Shown here: piece by piece, positions 1 through 8,577 of the stretch
Numbering within the stretch: position 1 is the stretch's first letter
Layout: each line of letters begins with the position of its first letter
Assembly: GCA_046566065.1 (NCBI GenBank)
Contig: JBKHXK010000018.1
Coordinates: 1 to 48,351, forward strand
DNA length: 48,351 bases
Direction: 5' to 3'
Source of the DNA: MB1-2 sp046566065
GTDB lineage: Bacteria; Actinomycetota; CADDZG01; WHSQ01
Notes under the pieces: generated by a model
Database searches by the model: none
Seen by the model: only the letters and a program-made list of their open reading frames with translations
Told to the model about the DNA's origin: nothing
Translations under genes and position numbers: made by a program

Positions 1-83
1 CGTGCTCCGTCACCTCGATCACGAGGGAGCGCCCGGCGGCGAGAGCGAAGAGGTCCCCGTCGGCGGCCGGTCGGCCGGCGAGC

Positions 84-839
84 ATGACGCCGATCGGCAA
101 CCCCTCGGCGCCGGCCCCGTCGCCGTCTCCCACATCGAGTGGGGGCTACGGGGGAGGAGACCCGTGCCCCGACGTCAGCGAGGGGGCCGGGTGCCGGTCG
201 GTCGCAACGGGCGACCTCGACGGCGACGGGACCCCGGACGAGGTCCACGTCTACGCCCGCACCTTGCCAAGCGGATTCCCTCGTGCCTGGGTCATAGAGG
301 CTCGCCTGGGCTCCGGAGGGATGGTCCGCGCGGGCGAAAGGTGGTGGCCGAGCTCGGTCGTCGGCGAGCCGCCCGCTGGTGCCGACTGGTGGTCGGGCTA
401 CCCCGAGGCCGTGGCCACGTTCGATCTGGACGGGGACGGAACCGACGAAGCGTTGGTGAAGGTCGTCGAACACGTATTGCACGGTGGCTCGATCCCGGAC
501 CACGCGCTCTTCGACCTGCGACGCAACACGCTGGTGCCTCTAAGAGATGAAGACGGAGAGACGTTCATCATCCCATTGAGCGGCATCTCCTACTTCGGCC
601 ATGGGATGCGCTGCCGCGACACTCACGGGGACGAACGTCGCGAGCTCGTCCTCCTGCGGGTGGAGAACGCGGCCACCTCGACCCCCGACTGGTCCATGCG
701 TTTCTACGAACTTCGAGGAACGAAGCTCGTTCTGGTCTTGCGCAGGGAGGGAGTCATGACCCGTCAGGGGTTCCCCGACCCCGAGGTCGACGCGTTCTAC
801 AGGTTGCGCTGCGATGGGGTCAGGGTCGCGCTCTGGTGA
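84..839 (+). CDS. FG-GAP/VCBS-like protein with DxDxDG calcium loops
   Basis: About 250 residues with no recognised catalytic motif. Two short loops, DLDGDGTPDE and DLDGDGTDEA, match the DxDxDG calcium-binding loops of FG-GAP/VCBS or dockerin-like repeats. The stretch before them is rich in Ala, Pro and Ser, like the linker that follows a lipoprotein or signal peptide. No signal peptide is visible from the ATG at 84, and the frame stays open to the left window edge, so the true N-terminus may lie outside. It is tail-to-tail with the ABC permease. An extracellular calcium-stabilised protein is plausible; its specific role is unknown. Confidence 0.55.
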   Translation: MTPIGNPSAPAPSPSPTSSGGYGGGDPCPDVSEGAGCRSVATGDLDGDGTPDEVHVYARTLPSGFPRAWVIEARLGSGGMVRAGERWWPSSVVGEPPAGADWWSGYPEAVATFDLDGDGTDEALVKVVEHVLHGGSIPDHALFDLRRNTLVPLRDEDGETFIIPLSGISYFGHGMRCRDTHGDERRELVLLRVENAATSTPDWSMRFYELRGTKLVLVLRREGVMTRQGFPDPEVDAFYRLRCDGVRVALW

Positions 840-845
840 GCTTCT

Positions 846-1640
846 TCACTGAGAGGCAGCCTTCTTGTATTGCCTGATCGACAACGGCATGAAGATCGCG
901 AGGATCACGACCATCCAGATCAATGCTGCCGGGATCGGATTCTCCATCGGCCACGCCGTCGACCTCGTCAGGTGAGGGTTGCCGAACAGCTCTCGCGTCG
1001 CCGCAACCAGTGCGGACAACGGGTTCCACTCGGCGATCACGCGGAAAACGGTGGGGAGCTGGGTGATGTCGATGAAGATGTTCGAGATGAACGTCAGGGG
1101 AAACATCCAGATGAAGCCGACCGAGTTCGCCGCTTCTACAGATCCCACGCTCAGTCCGATCGCCGCAGAGATCCAACTGAAGACATACGAGAACGCCAGC
1201 AAGAGAAGGATGCCGGCGAGCACGGACAGCAGCGACTCGTGGGTCCGCCATCCAACGAGCAGCCCGACGACGACCATCATGATCATCACGAGGAGGTTGT
1301 TCACGACGTCACTCGTGGTGCGACCGATCAGCACCGCGGACCTCGCCATCGGAAGAGAGCGGAATCGATCGATGATCCCCTTCTGGATGTCATCGGCGAG
1401 GCCAACCCCGGTGTTGGCAGACCCGAAGATCACCGTCTGAGCGAAGATGCCCGCCATCACGAACTCTTCGTAGGTCGTCCCCGGCGTCGGGATGTTGCTC
1501 CCGAACACGTACACGAACAGAACGATGAACATGATCGGGCTCACCGTGCTCCAGATCACCATCTCGGGATTGCGGGCCATCTTGATGAGGTTCCGGCGCG
1601 CAACCGTCCAGCCGTCACTTACCGATAGGGCCATGCTCAC
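846..1640 (-). CDS. ABC-2 type transporter permease, DrrB-like
   Basis: A 264-residue integral membrane protein with about six hydrophobic segments, starting near residue 30 (SPIMFIVLFVYVFG) and ending before the basic tail IRQYKKAASQ. This is the size and profile of ABC-2 permeases of the daunorubicin-resistance DrrB group. It overlaps the stop of the ATPase gene by 4 nt (1637-1640), so the two are translationally coupled and form one exporter. By family knowledge the substrate would be a lipid, drug-like or glycolipid molecule. The sequence does not identify it. Confidence 0.9.
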   Translation of the reverse strand: MSMALSVSDGWTVARRNLIKMARNPEMVIWSTVSPIMFIVLFVYVFGSNIPTPGTTYEEFVMAGIFAQTVIFGSANTGVGLADDIQKGIIDRFRSLPMARSAVLIGRTTSDVVNNLLVMIMMVVVGLLVGWRTHESLLSVLAGILLLLAFSYVFSWISAAIGLSVGSVEAANSVGFIWMFPLTFISNIFIDITQLPTVFRVIAEWNPLSALVAATRELFGNPHLTRSTAWPMENPIPAALIWMVVILAIFMPLSIRQYKKAASQ

Positions 1641-2602
1641 TGGGCGTTCTCCGTTCCTAAAGAGGCCTCATCGGCCGCGCGACCCGTCAGCGTCAGGAAC
1701 ACGTCATCCAGGGTGGGACGTCGCAGGGCGACGTCGTGGACCTCGATTCCTTGCTCGTCGAGGCGACGGAGAGCTTCCATCAATGCCTTCGCTCCGGTGG
1801 CCACCGGAACGCTTACCTCGCGGCCGAGCACGACGGGGTGCTCGCTTCCGAGATCCGAGATCGCCGAGACGATCCGAGGGACGTCTTGCTCGTCCGCGAG
1901 GATCTCGAGGCGCTCGCCGCCGACCTTCCGCTTCAGCTCGTCTGCCGTGCCTTCTGCGATGGCCGTGCCTTGATCGATCACCATGATGTTGTCCGCCAAG
2001 CGCTCTGCTTCCTCGAGATACTGCGTGGTGAGCAGCAAAGTGGTCCCGCCCTTGACCAGGTCTGCGATGAAGTCCCACAGGGCGAAGCGACTGCGCGGGT
2101 CCAACCCCGTAGTGGGCTCGTCGAGGAACAGCACCGGAGGATCTGCTACGAGGGCCGCCGCGAGGTCGAGGCGGCGACGCATGCCGCCCGAGTAGGTCTT
2201 GGCCGGGCGATTGGCGGCTTCCGCCAGATCGAACTGCTCGAGCAGTTCAGCAGCCCGTCTCTTCGGCCTCCCCTTCGGCAGGTGGTACAGGCGTCCGACC
2301 ATCTCGAGGTTCTCTTGCCCGGTCAGGTACTCATCGATCGCGGCCTCTTGTCCCGAGAGGCCGATCCGTTGCCTGATCGCGTCGGGATCCGAGCCCAGGT
2401 CGACACCCGCCACCTCGACGGTCCCCTCGTCCGGCTCCAGCAACGTCGTCAGGATCCGCACGGCGGTCGTCTTGCCCGCTCCGTTAGGGCCGAGCAGGGC
2501 CAGGACCGTTCCTTTCGGCACGGCAAGGCTGAGGCCATCGAGCGCCACAACCTTTCCGTAGCGCTTGACCAGGCCCTCCGCCCGGACCGCGAGATCGCTC
2601 AT
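1637..2602 (-). CDS. ABC transporter ATP-binding protein, DrrA-like
   Basis: A 321-residue ABC ATPase. Walker A GPNGAGKT is at residues 38-45, the signature YSGGM at 137-141 and Walker B LFLDEP at 158-163. The C-terminal ~90-residue extension ending in LDDVFLTLTGRAADE is typical of DrrA-type exporters. It powers the DrrB-like permease encoded directly downstream. A strong Shine-Dalgarno (AAGGAGG) precedes the ATG. A perfect 32-bp inverted repeat about 50 nt upstream (2652-2683) probably regulates the pair. Confidence 0.93.
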   Translation of the reverse strand: MSDLAVRAEGLVKRYGKVVALDGLSLAVPKGTVLALLGPNGAGKTTAVRILTTLLEPDEGTVEVAGVDLGSDPDAIRQRIGLSGQEAAIDEYLTGQENLEMVGRLYHLPKGRPKRRAAELLEQFDLAEAANRPAKTYSGGMRRRLDLAAALVADPPVLFLDEPTTGLDPRSRFALWDFIADLVKGGTTLLLTTQYLEEAERLADNIMVIDQGTAIAEGTADELKRKVGGERLEILADEQDVPRIVSAISDLGSEHPVVLGREVSVPVATGAKALMEALRRLDEQGIEVHDVALRRPTLDDVFLTLTGRAADEASLGTENAQ

Positions 2603-2651
2603 GAACCCTCCTTGTTCTTTGTCTTCATAGATATAGACCCTGGCGGTGTCA

Positions 2652-2683
2652 GAAACTCATCGCAACCCTGTCCGATGAGTTTC
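2652..2683. promoter_or_regulatory. Perfect inverted repeat upstream of drrA-like gene
   Basis: The arms GAAACTCATCG (2652-2662) and CGATGAGTTTC (2673-2683) are exact reverse complements separated by 10 nt. The site lies between the leftward ABC exporter operon and the rightward STAS gene. It sits just upstream of AT-rich sequence (TATATC) that could serve as the exporter's -10 element. Probably a dimeric repressor site; the binding protein is unknown. Confidence 0.6.
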
Positions 2684-2777
2684 CGTCCCCTCGGCGGTCT
2701 AAGGGAGGGGAAAGGAGACCTGCGCTGATCAGCCGCAGCAGCCATGGGGGCGCCGGTTTCGTGCATCCCGGCCTCGG

Positions 2778-3086
2778 ATGAAGGTCTTGGTGCTACCGGG
2801 CCGGGTAGAACCCTCCGACCTCCCGGAACTATGTCGCAGATTGCGTTCGGTGGCGGCCGCCACCGAACGCTCAGTGGTCGTGTGCGACGCATCGGCCCTT
2901 CAGGACCCCGACGCGGCCGCTGTCGACGTCCTTGCTCGACTCCAGCTGGCCGCTCGGAGGCGAGGCTTCACTATCGCTCTGACGGATACCCCCGTGAAGC
3001 TGTACGACCTACTGGAGCTCGCCGGCCTGGCCTCCGTCCTGCCGAGCCGAGGCCCCGCGCTCGAGTCGCTCCGGGAGACCGAATAG
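2778..3086 (+). CDS. STAS-domain protein (anti-sigma-antagonist-like)
   Basis: A small 102-residue protein with STAS architecture: a beta strand (MKVLVLPG), a helix, a strand (SVVVCDASAL) and a second helix (AAAVDVLARLQLAARRRGF). STAS proteins act as phosphorylatable anti-sigma-factor antagonists or as transporter regulatory domains. The usual phospho-acceptor region reads DASALQDPDAAAVD. No partner kinase is nearby. Its last 78 nt overlap, tail to tail, the 3' end of the leftward sigma-factor gene, an unusually long convergent overlap. Confidence 0.7.
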   Translation: MKVLVLPGRVEPSDLPELCRRLRSVAAATERSVVVCDASALQDPDAAAVDVLARLQLAARRRGFTIALTDTPVKLYDLLELAGLASVLPSRGPALESLRETE

Positions 3087-4061
3087 CGGAAAGAACCGAG
3101 CGGTGTCGAGGAAGAAACAGATGCCACTTATCGCCCCATCTGAGATCTCGAGCACCTGAAGAGACCAGGGCAGGAGCCCGTCACCGTCGGGATCGGGTTT
3201 GTAATGGCCGAAGGCGGGAGAACCATTCGCAACCGTCGGGACGAGACGCGAACCTTGGCAGCCGATCCCCGGCCCCAGACACCACCTGACTATGTCGTCG
3301 TGGGTGCGCAGCCACAGACGATACGGAGGCATGGACCAGGTCGCGTCCTCATGCAGCACCGAGACCAGCGAGTCCATGTCGTATCGCTCGAACGCATCGA
3401 CGTATCGAGCCAGCAGCGCCCTCTGTTCGTCGTCCATCCGTGGGGACACGGGCTCGTCATCCAAGCCCGTCTCGCTGAGCGCGGCACGAGCCCGTTGCAA
3501 TGCGCTGTTCACCGAGGCCACCGACGTCTCGAGGAGCTCGGCAACTTCATTCGCGCTCCAGCGGAGCACCTCGCGAAGGATCAGCACAGCCCTCTGATTC
3601 GGTGGGAGGTGCTGCAGCGCCGCGATGAAGGCCAACCTGACCGTGTCTCGGAGCTCCACCGTCTCGGCTGGGTCGTTCGGTGAGCCCAGACGGGCATCCG
3701 GGAACGGCTCGACCCAAGCGCTTTCGGGCAGTGGCTCACCGAGGTTGCGGGCCTCCGCGGCTTGAGCAGGTCCCATGTCGACGGGACGGGCGCGGCGCTG
3801 AGTGGCCTTCAATGCGTCGAAGCAGACGTTGGTAGCGATCCGATATAGCCACGAGCGGACGGAGGACCTGCCCTCGAACCCATCCACGCTCTTCCAGGCC
3901 CGCACGAAGGTGTCCTGTACGGCATCTTCCGCGTCGTAGGCCGAGGCCAGCATCCGGTAGCAATAGGCGGTCAGCTCCGGCCGAAGATCTTCGAGCACTC
4001 GCTCCAGATCCATGTCGGTTAGCTCCGCGCTTACCGGGCGGCCGGCTATGACGTCGCTCAT
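3009..4061 (-). CDS. ECF sigma factor with C-terminal SnoaL-like domain
   Basis: A 350-residue ECF sigma factor. Region 2 is at about residues 25-95 (YDAEDAVQDTFVRAWK, then SWLYRIATNVCFD). Region 4 is at about 140-200 (LPPNQRAVLILREVL, then the NEVAELLETSVASVNSALQRARA helix-turn-helix). A SnoaL/NTF2-like domain of about 120 residues follows. This layout is that of the SigG/SigX5-type ECF groups, in which the SnoaL tail modulates activity and there is often no separate anti-sigma factor; none is adjacent here. Start chosen for the AAAGGAG Shine-Dalgarno. The leader contains a perfect hairpin (4078-4108). Confidence 0.88.
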   Translation of the reverse strand: MSDVIAGRPVSAELTDMDLERVLEDLRPELTAYCYRMLASAYDAEDAVQDTFVRAWKSVDGFEGRSSVRSWLYRIATNVCFDALKATQRRARPVDMGPAQAAEARNLGEPLPESAWVEPFPDARLGSPNDPAETVELRDTVRLAFIAALQHLPPNQRAVLILREVLRWSANEVAELLETSVASVNSALQRARAALSETGLDDEPVSPRMDDEQRALLARYVDAFERYDMDSLVSVLHEDATWSMPPYRLWLRTHDDIVRWCLGPGIGCQGSRLVPTVANGSPAFGHYKPDPDGDGLLPWSLQVLEISDGAISGICFFLDTARFFPLFGLPERLERGASARQDGGQAGELQ

Positions 4062-4077
4062 CCCCTGCGCTCCTTTC

Positions 4078-4108
4078 GAAGGATCGCGCGGTCCGGCTGC
4101 GATCCTTC
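4078..4108. promoter_or_regulatory. Perfect inverted repeat in the leader of the ECF sigma gene
   Basis: The arms GAAGGATCGC (4078-4087) and GCGATCCTTC (4099-4108) are exact reverse complements with an 11-nt spacer. They end 17 nt upstream of the sigma-factor start. In the leftward mRNA the second arm is followed at once by the Shine-Dalgarno AAAGGAG. The TCCTT of that arm could pair with the AAGGA of the Shine-Dalgarno, so two exclusive hairpins are possible. It could equally be a protein operator. Confidence 0.5.
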
Positions 4109-4260
4109 AACGTCAGACAGTATGACCCGGGCTCGCCTCGGAGAGGTCATCGGTGCTTAGGCACGCCGGATCCGCAACTGAAGCGGCAAACCCCTAGCCG
4201 TCGGGTCCGGGGGTCACTAGTCTTAGCGCCCTCGCTATCCCGAGAGGAAGGTAGGAGCAG

Positions 4261-4656
4261 ATGTCTGATTTCCCCGCATTGGGCCACGTCGCAGTGACGG
4301 TCACCGATATCGATCGCAGCAGGGAGTGGTACTCGAAGCTATTCGATTCGTCCCCCGTCCTCGACGAGGACACCGGCACCTTCTATCACGTGGTTTACGC
4401 GCTCGGCGGGGGCACCTTGTTCGGGATCCACACCCACCCGAAGGACAACGACCAGCCCGACTTCAACGAGTTCCGCACCGGCCTCGACCACATCGCCTTC
4501 GCGGTCTCGAGTCGCAGCGACCTCGAGTCGTGGGAGAAGAAGCTCGACGAGATGGGGATCTCGCACGGAGGGATCGTGGACGCGCCCTACGGCTCGGGAT
4601 TGTCATTCCGCGACCCCGACAACCTTCCGCTGGAGTTCTTTGCGCCACCCGGCTGA
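4261..4656 (+). CDS. VOC family (glyoxalase/dioxygenase-fold) protein
   Basis: A 131-residue single VOC-fold protein with two beta-alpha-beta-beta-beta modules: GHVAVTVTDIDRSREWYSKL at residues 8-27 and a second starting at GLDHIAFAVSSRSDLESW. It ends with FRDPDNLPLEFF, the usual metal-ligand Glu strand of VOC proteins. Candidate metal ligands are His9, a His in GLDHIAF and the terminal Glu. The family includes glyoxalases, extradiol dioxygenases and antibiotic-binding proteins; the substrate cannot be told. A good Shine-Dalgarno (GGTAGGAG) precedes the ATG. Confidence 0.85.
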   Translation: MSDFPALGHVAVTVTDIDRSREWYSKLFDSSPVLDEDTGTFYHVVYALGGGTLFGIHTHPKDNDQPDFNEFRTGLDHIAFAVSSRSDLESWEKKLDEMGISHGGIVDAPYGSGLSFRDPDNLPLEFFAPPG

Positions 4657-4694
4657 GCCTGACCCTCGGGTTGGCGGAGTGACGGGGTAGATCG

Positions 4695-7415
4695 ATGATG
4701 AAGATCGACATCCCGGACGAGCTCTCTCTTTCGTTCGTCGAAGAACCGGTGTTGGACATCTATGCGGTCGGCCCCTGGCGGATGCCGGACGGGTTGTTGG
4801 AGTCGATGGCCTCGAAAGCCGCTGCCGCGGTGGATGACGCACGGGTAACCGGTTGGTCAGCTCAGGGCAGCGAGACGTACCGCCAACCGAACAACGGCGT
4901 CGCGGAGACGCTCGATCTGATGCTTGGCTTCCTCTGTGGTGGATGTGCGATCCGCTCGGGCTACTGGGGAGACACCCTGTGGAACTTCACCGACCGATAC
5001 CTCTCTAGCCCCGGGCCGAGACCGCCTTCGTGGAACTACCTCCGCACGCAGGACGGGGCCTGGCGGCCCCCCGGCTGGCTCCTGCCGGCAACGGCCGGCT
5101 TGGACCGCGACCGAAGGGAGGTCGCCTTCGCGCTACTCCTCGATCTCATCGATGTGTTCTCGGACCTCGAACCCTTGGAGACCCGTCGGGTCGCACTAAA
5201 GCGACTCTTCGAGCAACGCGCCGCCGATGCAGCCCGGCATGAGATCGATCTGACCCAGCCCCACGAGAACCTCCCCGACGAGTGGGCGCGCTCGGCGGAG
5301 GCGGACACCGTGCAAGCGCTGCCCGAGCTGAGCGGAGCAGTGGGGTATCTGACCTGGTGCCTCGACGGTCTTCAAGCGGTGCATAAACACCTACTCGACG
5401 TCGTGGGCGACGGCGACGATCTGCCCAGAGCGATCGCGAAGCTGCTCCTGGCCGCAGGGCTCAGAACGGTTCCTCCGGAGATCGGAGTGGCGCTCGGCGC
5501 AGAGCGACTGAGAGAGATAGAGAGCCTCCGCTCGCTCGAGGCCCCGGGGTTCGTTCCCGACACCTGGAGGGACGAGACCGCCCGGTGGTTGGTCCGCGCC
5601 ACGATCGCAGGCGAGCTGGCAGCGGCGAGGGCGTGGCTCGACATGTCGATGCGCGTCACCGGGGCTGCCAATGGGCTTCCGGGTAGAGCGACCTTGCCGG
5701 CAGGGACCGTATGGGTGCCGGTTTCGACCTTCGAGGCGAGCATCCGGACGCTGTTGGCGAACCGCGCTCTGTCCAACCCGTTGGGACAAGCTTTCGGCGC
5801 TGAAGGCACGAGCCCCACCCGTGAGGCCGTACCCACACCCTCTTTCGACGTTGGAGTGGTGGGCGAGCCGGAGCTGGAGGCCGCCCTCAACGACGTGGCC
5901 TCGAGCACGGCCTCTGTCCGCCTGCTCGTTGCCGGGCCTGCCGGCACGGGAAAGGGAGTGACGATCGACACCGTGGCGCAGGTGCTGTTGACCCGCGGTC
6001 TGCACCAGAGTCCGATCTGGCTCCCCGCCGCGATGATCACCGAGCGCAACGTCACCGGCGCGGTCGACCTTCTCCGATACGAGATCGGACGGTGCGACGG
6101 AGCGGGGTTGCTCGTGCTCGAGGGCTTGGACGAGATGCTCTCGTCCGGCGAGGCCGGCGAAGAGGTCGGGGCCGAGTTGCTCCGAACGCTCGAGTCGCGA
6201 CCGAACCTTCACGTCGTCGCCCTGTGCGATCCGGGCGGTGACGCAGAGGTGTTCGCGGCCAACCCGCTCCTGGCGCGGGAGTTCCGCCTCGTTCGCACGC
6301 GGGACTTCGACAAGACGACCTTTGCAGAGGTCCTTCGACGCAAGCTCCTCCAGGTCGGTGCGCGCGCCGACGACGAAACCCTGACGACGGGCGCTGCGAT
6401 GCTGGCCGAGTTTCGGCCCTTCAGGAACCTCCGCAACGGACACCTCGTATCCGCCTTCGTCGGCGAGGCGCTGGCGCGAGCCAGGGCGCGAGTCAATGAG
6501 ACGCCCACCACGATCCGACCCGAAGACTTTCCTCAAGAGCTACCGGGCGTGCAGATGCCCGGCGGCGACCCGATGGCCGAGCTCGACGCTCTCGTTGGGC
6601 TCGTCGAGGTTAAGGAAGAGGTGCGTTTGCTTGCCGCCGAGGCACGCGCGGAGCGGGCTCGCCGCGAGGCAGGGCTGGTTGTCATGCCGCCCACGCGCCA
6701 CCTCGCTTTCACCGGGAATCCAGGCACCGCGAAGACGACCGTCGCTCGTCTCCTGGCCCGCATCTACAACGAGCTGGATCTGCTCTCGGGCGGCCATCTC
6801 GTGGAGGTGTCGAGGGCCGAGCTCGTAGGGCGATACATCGGGCAGACCGCTCCGCTCGTTCGCGCCGCTGTCGAGAGAGCGTTGGGCGGGGTGTTGTTCA
6901 TCGACGAGGCCTACGCGCTGGCGCCGCTCGATTCGGCCCAGGACTTCGGCCACGAGGCGATCGCCACCTTGGTGAAGCTCATGGAGGATCATCGCGACGA
7001 CCTGGTCGTGGTGGTGGCCGGCTACGAGGCCGACATGGATAGGTTCCTGTCCTCGAACCCCGGCCTCGCCTCGCGCTTCGCCAGGAGACTTCGGTTCCCG
7101 GACTACAGCGATGAGGAGCTGACGGCGATCTTCCGCTCGATGGCGTCCTCCACCGGCGTCCAACTCGGCGAAGGGGTGGAGGAACGCGTGGCGGCGATCC
7201 TCGCGGCGACGCCTCGAGGACCCAGCTTCGGGAACGCTCGCTTCGTGCGAACGCTGTTCGAAAGAGCGCTCGGGCGCCAGGCGCTGCGTGTCACGTCCAC
7301 GGGCGAGGTAGTAGACCCGGCCGCTCTCAGCATCCTGCTGACCGACGATCTCCCGCCCGTTCCAACCACCGAGACCCCTACCAAGGCTGAGGGCTCCCCC
7401 GGCCAGTACCTGTAG
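4695..7415 (+). CDS. Tandem AAA+ ATPase with CbbX/EccA-like C-terminal module
   Basis: A 906-residue protein in three parts. Residues 1 to ~385 are a helical N-terminal region that I do not recognise. Residues ~385-610 form a first AAA+ module with Walker A GPAGTGKG (414-421) and a weak Walker B LLVLEGLDE. Residues ~625-885 form a second module of the CbbX/EccA type: Walker A GNPGTAKT (674-681), Walker B VLFIDEAYA (733-741), sensor-1 region VVVVAGYE, arginine finger in SRFARR (793-798) and sensor-2 GNARFVR (846-852). The second module looks fully catalytic, the first less so. An unfoldase or remodelling machine is likely; its client is unknown. ESX genes are absent nearby. Confidence 0.85.
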   Translation: MMKIDIPDELSLSFVEEPVLDIYAVGPWRMPDGLLESMASKAAAAVDDARVTGWSAQGSETYRQPNNGVAETLDLMLGFLCGGCAIRSGYWGDTLWNFTDRYLSSPGPRPPSWNYLRTQDGAWRPPGWLLPATAGLDRDRREVAFALLLDLIDVFSDLEPLETRRVALKRLFEQRAADAARHEIDLTQPHENLPDEWARSAEADTVQALPELSGAVGYLTWCLDGLQAVHKHLLDVVGDGDDLPRAIAKLLLAAGLRTVPPEIGVALGAERLREIESLRSLEAPGFVPDTWRDETARWLVRATIAGELAAARAWLDMSMRVTGAANGLPGRATLPAGTVWVPVSTFEASIRTLLANRALSNPLGQAFGAEGTSPTREAVPTPSFDVGVVGEPELEAALNDVASSTASVRLLVAGPAGTGKGVTIDTVAQVLLTRGLHQSPIWLPAAMITERNVTGAVDLLRYEIGRCDGAGLLVLEGLDEMLSSGEAGEEVGAELLRTLESRPNLHVVALCDPGGDAEVFAANPLLAREFRLVRTRDFDKTTFAEVLRRKLLQVGARADDETLTTGAAMLAEFRPFRNLRNGHLVSAFVGEALARARARVNETPTTIRPEDFPQELPGVQMPGGDPMAELDALVGLVEVKEEVRLLAAEARAERARREAGLVVMPPTRHLAFTGNPGTAKTTVARLLARIYNELDLLSGGHLVEVSRAELVGRYIGQTAPLVRAAVERALGGVLFIDEAYALAPLDSAQDFGHEAIATLVKLMEDHRDDLVVVVAGYEADMDRFLSSNPGLASRFARRLRFPDYSDEELTAIFRSMASSTGVQLGEGVEERVAAILAATPRGPSFGNARFVRTLFERALGRQALRVTSTGEVVDPAALSILLTDDLPPVPTTETPTKAEGSPGQYL

Positions 7416-7522
7416 CCCGGCGCGCCCTCCGGATCCCGCTCCGTACCCCATTGACCCGCCGCATCGCTGGGTTTAGAGCAGTAGTTGTGGGTCCTCTCCT
7501 GGATCCGAGGAAGGAGATGGCG

Positions 7523-7987
7523 ATGGGTGGTTACACGGAGAAGCTACAGGCCAAGGCAGGAGACGTGATGGCGCCGGACGAGCGCGTCCTCGCAGCTATC
7601 CGAACCATGCCGCGTGGAACCACCGTGGGGATGGGTATCGGGGGAGTCCTGGGGGCCGCGGTCGCCCAACGCCAGGCCAAGAAGGGAGCCGCCGAACAAG
7701 CCGAAGGGTCCGTCGCCGCGACGTGGCCCACGGTCCGCTCGGCCGTGGGTCTCACCAACCGAAGACTGCTGATCTACGACTACACCATGATGGGCAAACC
7801 GAAGGATCTGATCGGTGAATTCCCCGTGGACACCATCGCGTCTGTCGACGTAGACAAGGGGATCACCAACAAGGTTCGTTTCGGGTTCAATGACGGATCG
7901 GCTGCTCAGGTCGAGTGCGCCAAGCTCGACAAGGTCGACGATTTCGTGTCTGCCTTCCAGAACGTGAAGTCCGGCACCTCGGGCTGA
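7523..7987 (+). CDS. Bacterial PH-domain-like hypothetical protein
   Basis: A 154-residue protein. I chose the ATG at 7523 because AAGGAG ends 6 nt before it; the ATG at 7517 has no spacing, and 7451 has no ribosome site. A glycine-rich hydrophobic stretch (GMGIGGVLGAAVA) follows the N-terminal helix. The second half (AVGLTNRRLLIYDY, then IGEFPVDTIASVDVDKGITNKVRFGFNDGS) has the strand pattern of bacterial PH-like domains. Function unknown. It follows the AAA+ gene on the same strand after about 107 nt. Confidence 0.7.
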   Translation: MGGYTEKLQAKAGDVMAPDERVLAAIRTMPRGTTVGMGIGGVLGAAVAQRQAKKGAAEQAEGSVAATWPTVRSAVGLTNRRLLIYDYTMMGKPKDLIGEFPVDTIASVDVDKGITNKVRFGFNDGSAAQVECAKLDKVDDFVSAFQNVKSGTSG

Positions 7988-7992
7988 GGGGG

Positions 7993-8499
7993 TCAGCTCC
8001 TCCAGAAGCCACGGAGTCGCCAGAGCAGAAGCAGCCCAAGGACGAGGAAAACCGCTCCCAGGATGCCCGGCAAGATGTTCGCGTCGAAGTTCGACCGGCA
8101 CGCTTCGAGCGCGATCACCTCGGGGTTGTCGGGAAGGTAGACCACCCTGACCGTCTCGATCCCGCGCTCCCAGCGCGCGCCCGAACAATCCTTCACCTCT
8201 GCGAACTCGAGGAACTTCGGCCCGGGCGGGTCGAAGGAGACCCGCAACGTTGCGTACTCCTCGATCCTGCGTCCACTTGTCAGCGTCGCCGAGCTCACGT
8301 CCGCGTCGGCGAGAACACCGTTCTCTTCGAGCTCCCTCGCCTGGTTCGTCTTGTCCAGGTAGGTCTTGAGCCCGCCCCAACCGGCCGCGAGCAGCCCGAC
8401 GACGACCAGGCCCATGAACATCTTCGTACCGATCCCTGGGGACACCACCGGTCCAGGCGCGCTTGTGGATGCAGGCGGGGGTTGTGGCTGATCCATCAC
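7993..8499 (-). CDS. DUF3592-like membrane protein
   Basis: A 168-residue protein with a Pro/Ala-rich N-terminal tail, a transmembrane segment (MGLVVVGLLAAGWGG), an extracytoplasmic beta-rich domain of about 85 residues and a second transmembrane segment (ILPGILGAVFLVLGLLLLW) before the basic end RLRGFWRS. Two helices flanking a domain with VRVVYLPDNPE is the DUF3592 pattern. The two Cys residues in the outer domain (VKDCSG and LEACRS) could form a disulfide. Function unknown. Confidence 0.65.
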   Translation of the reverse strand: MMDQPQPPPASTSAPGPVVSPGIGTKMFMGLVVVGLLAAGWGGLKTYLDKTNQARELEENGVLADADVSSATLTSGRRIEEYATLRVSFDPPGPKFLEFAEVKDCSGARWERGIETVRVVYLPDNPEVIALEACRSNFDANILPGILGAVFLVLGLLLLWRLRGFWRS

Positions 8500-8577
8500 G
8501 TGAGTGTCGGGCTGCGGGACCGGCGCGTCTAGGTGGATGGGCTACCTATCTGGACTCGGTTGCAAGGATGTCTTCCT

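Noticed and set aside
870..1628. Long plus-strand frame opposite the ABC permease
   Set aside because: The composition (runs of Arg, His, Asp) is an antisense shadow of a well-supported membrane protein; no family motif.
5391..6536. Antisense frame over the AAA+ gene
   Set aside because: Arg-rich, no motif, fully inside a gene with strong Walker motifs.
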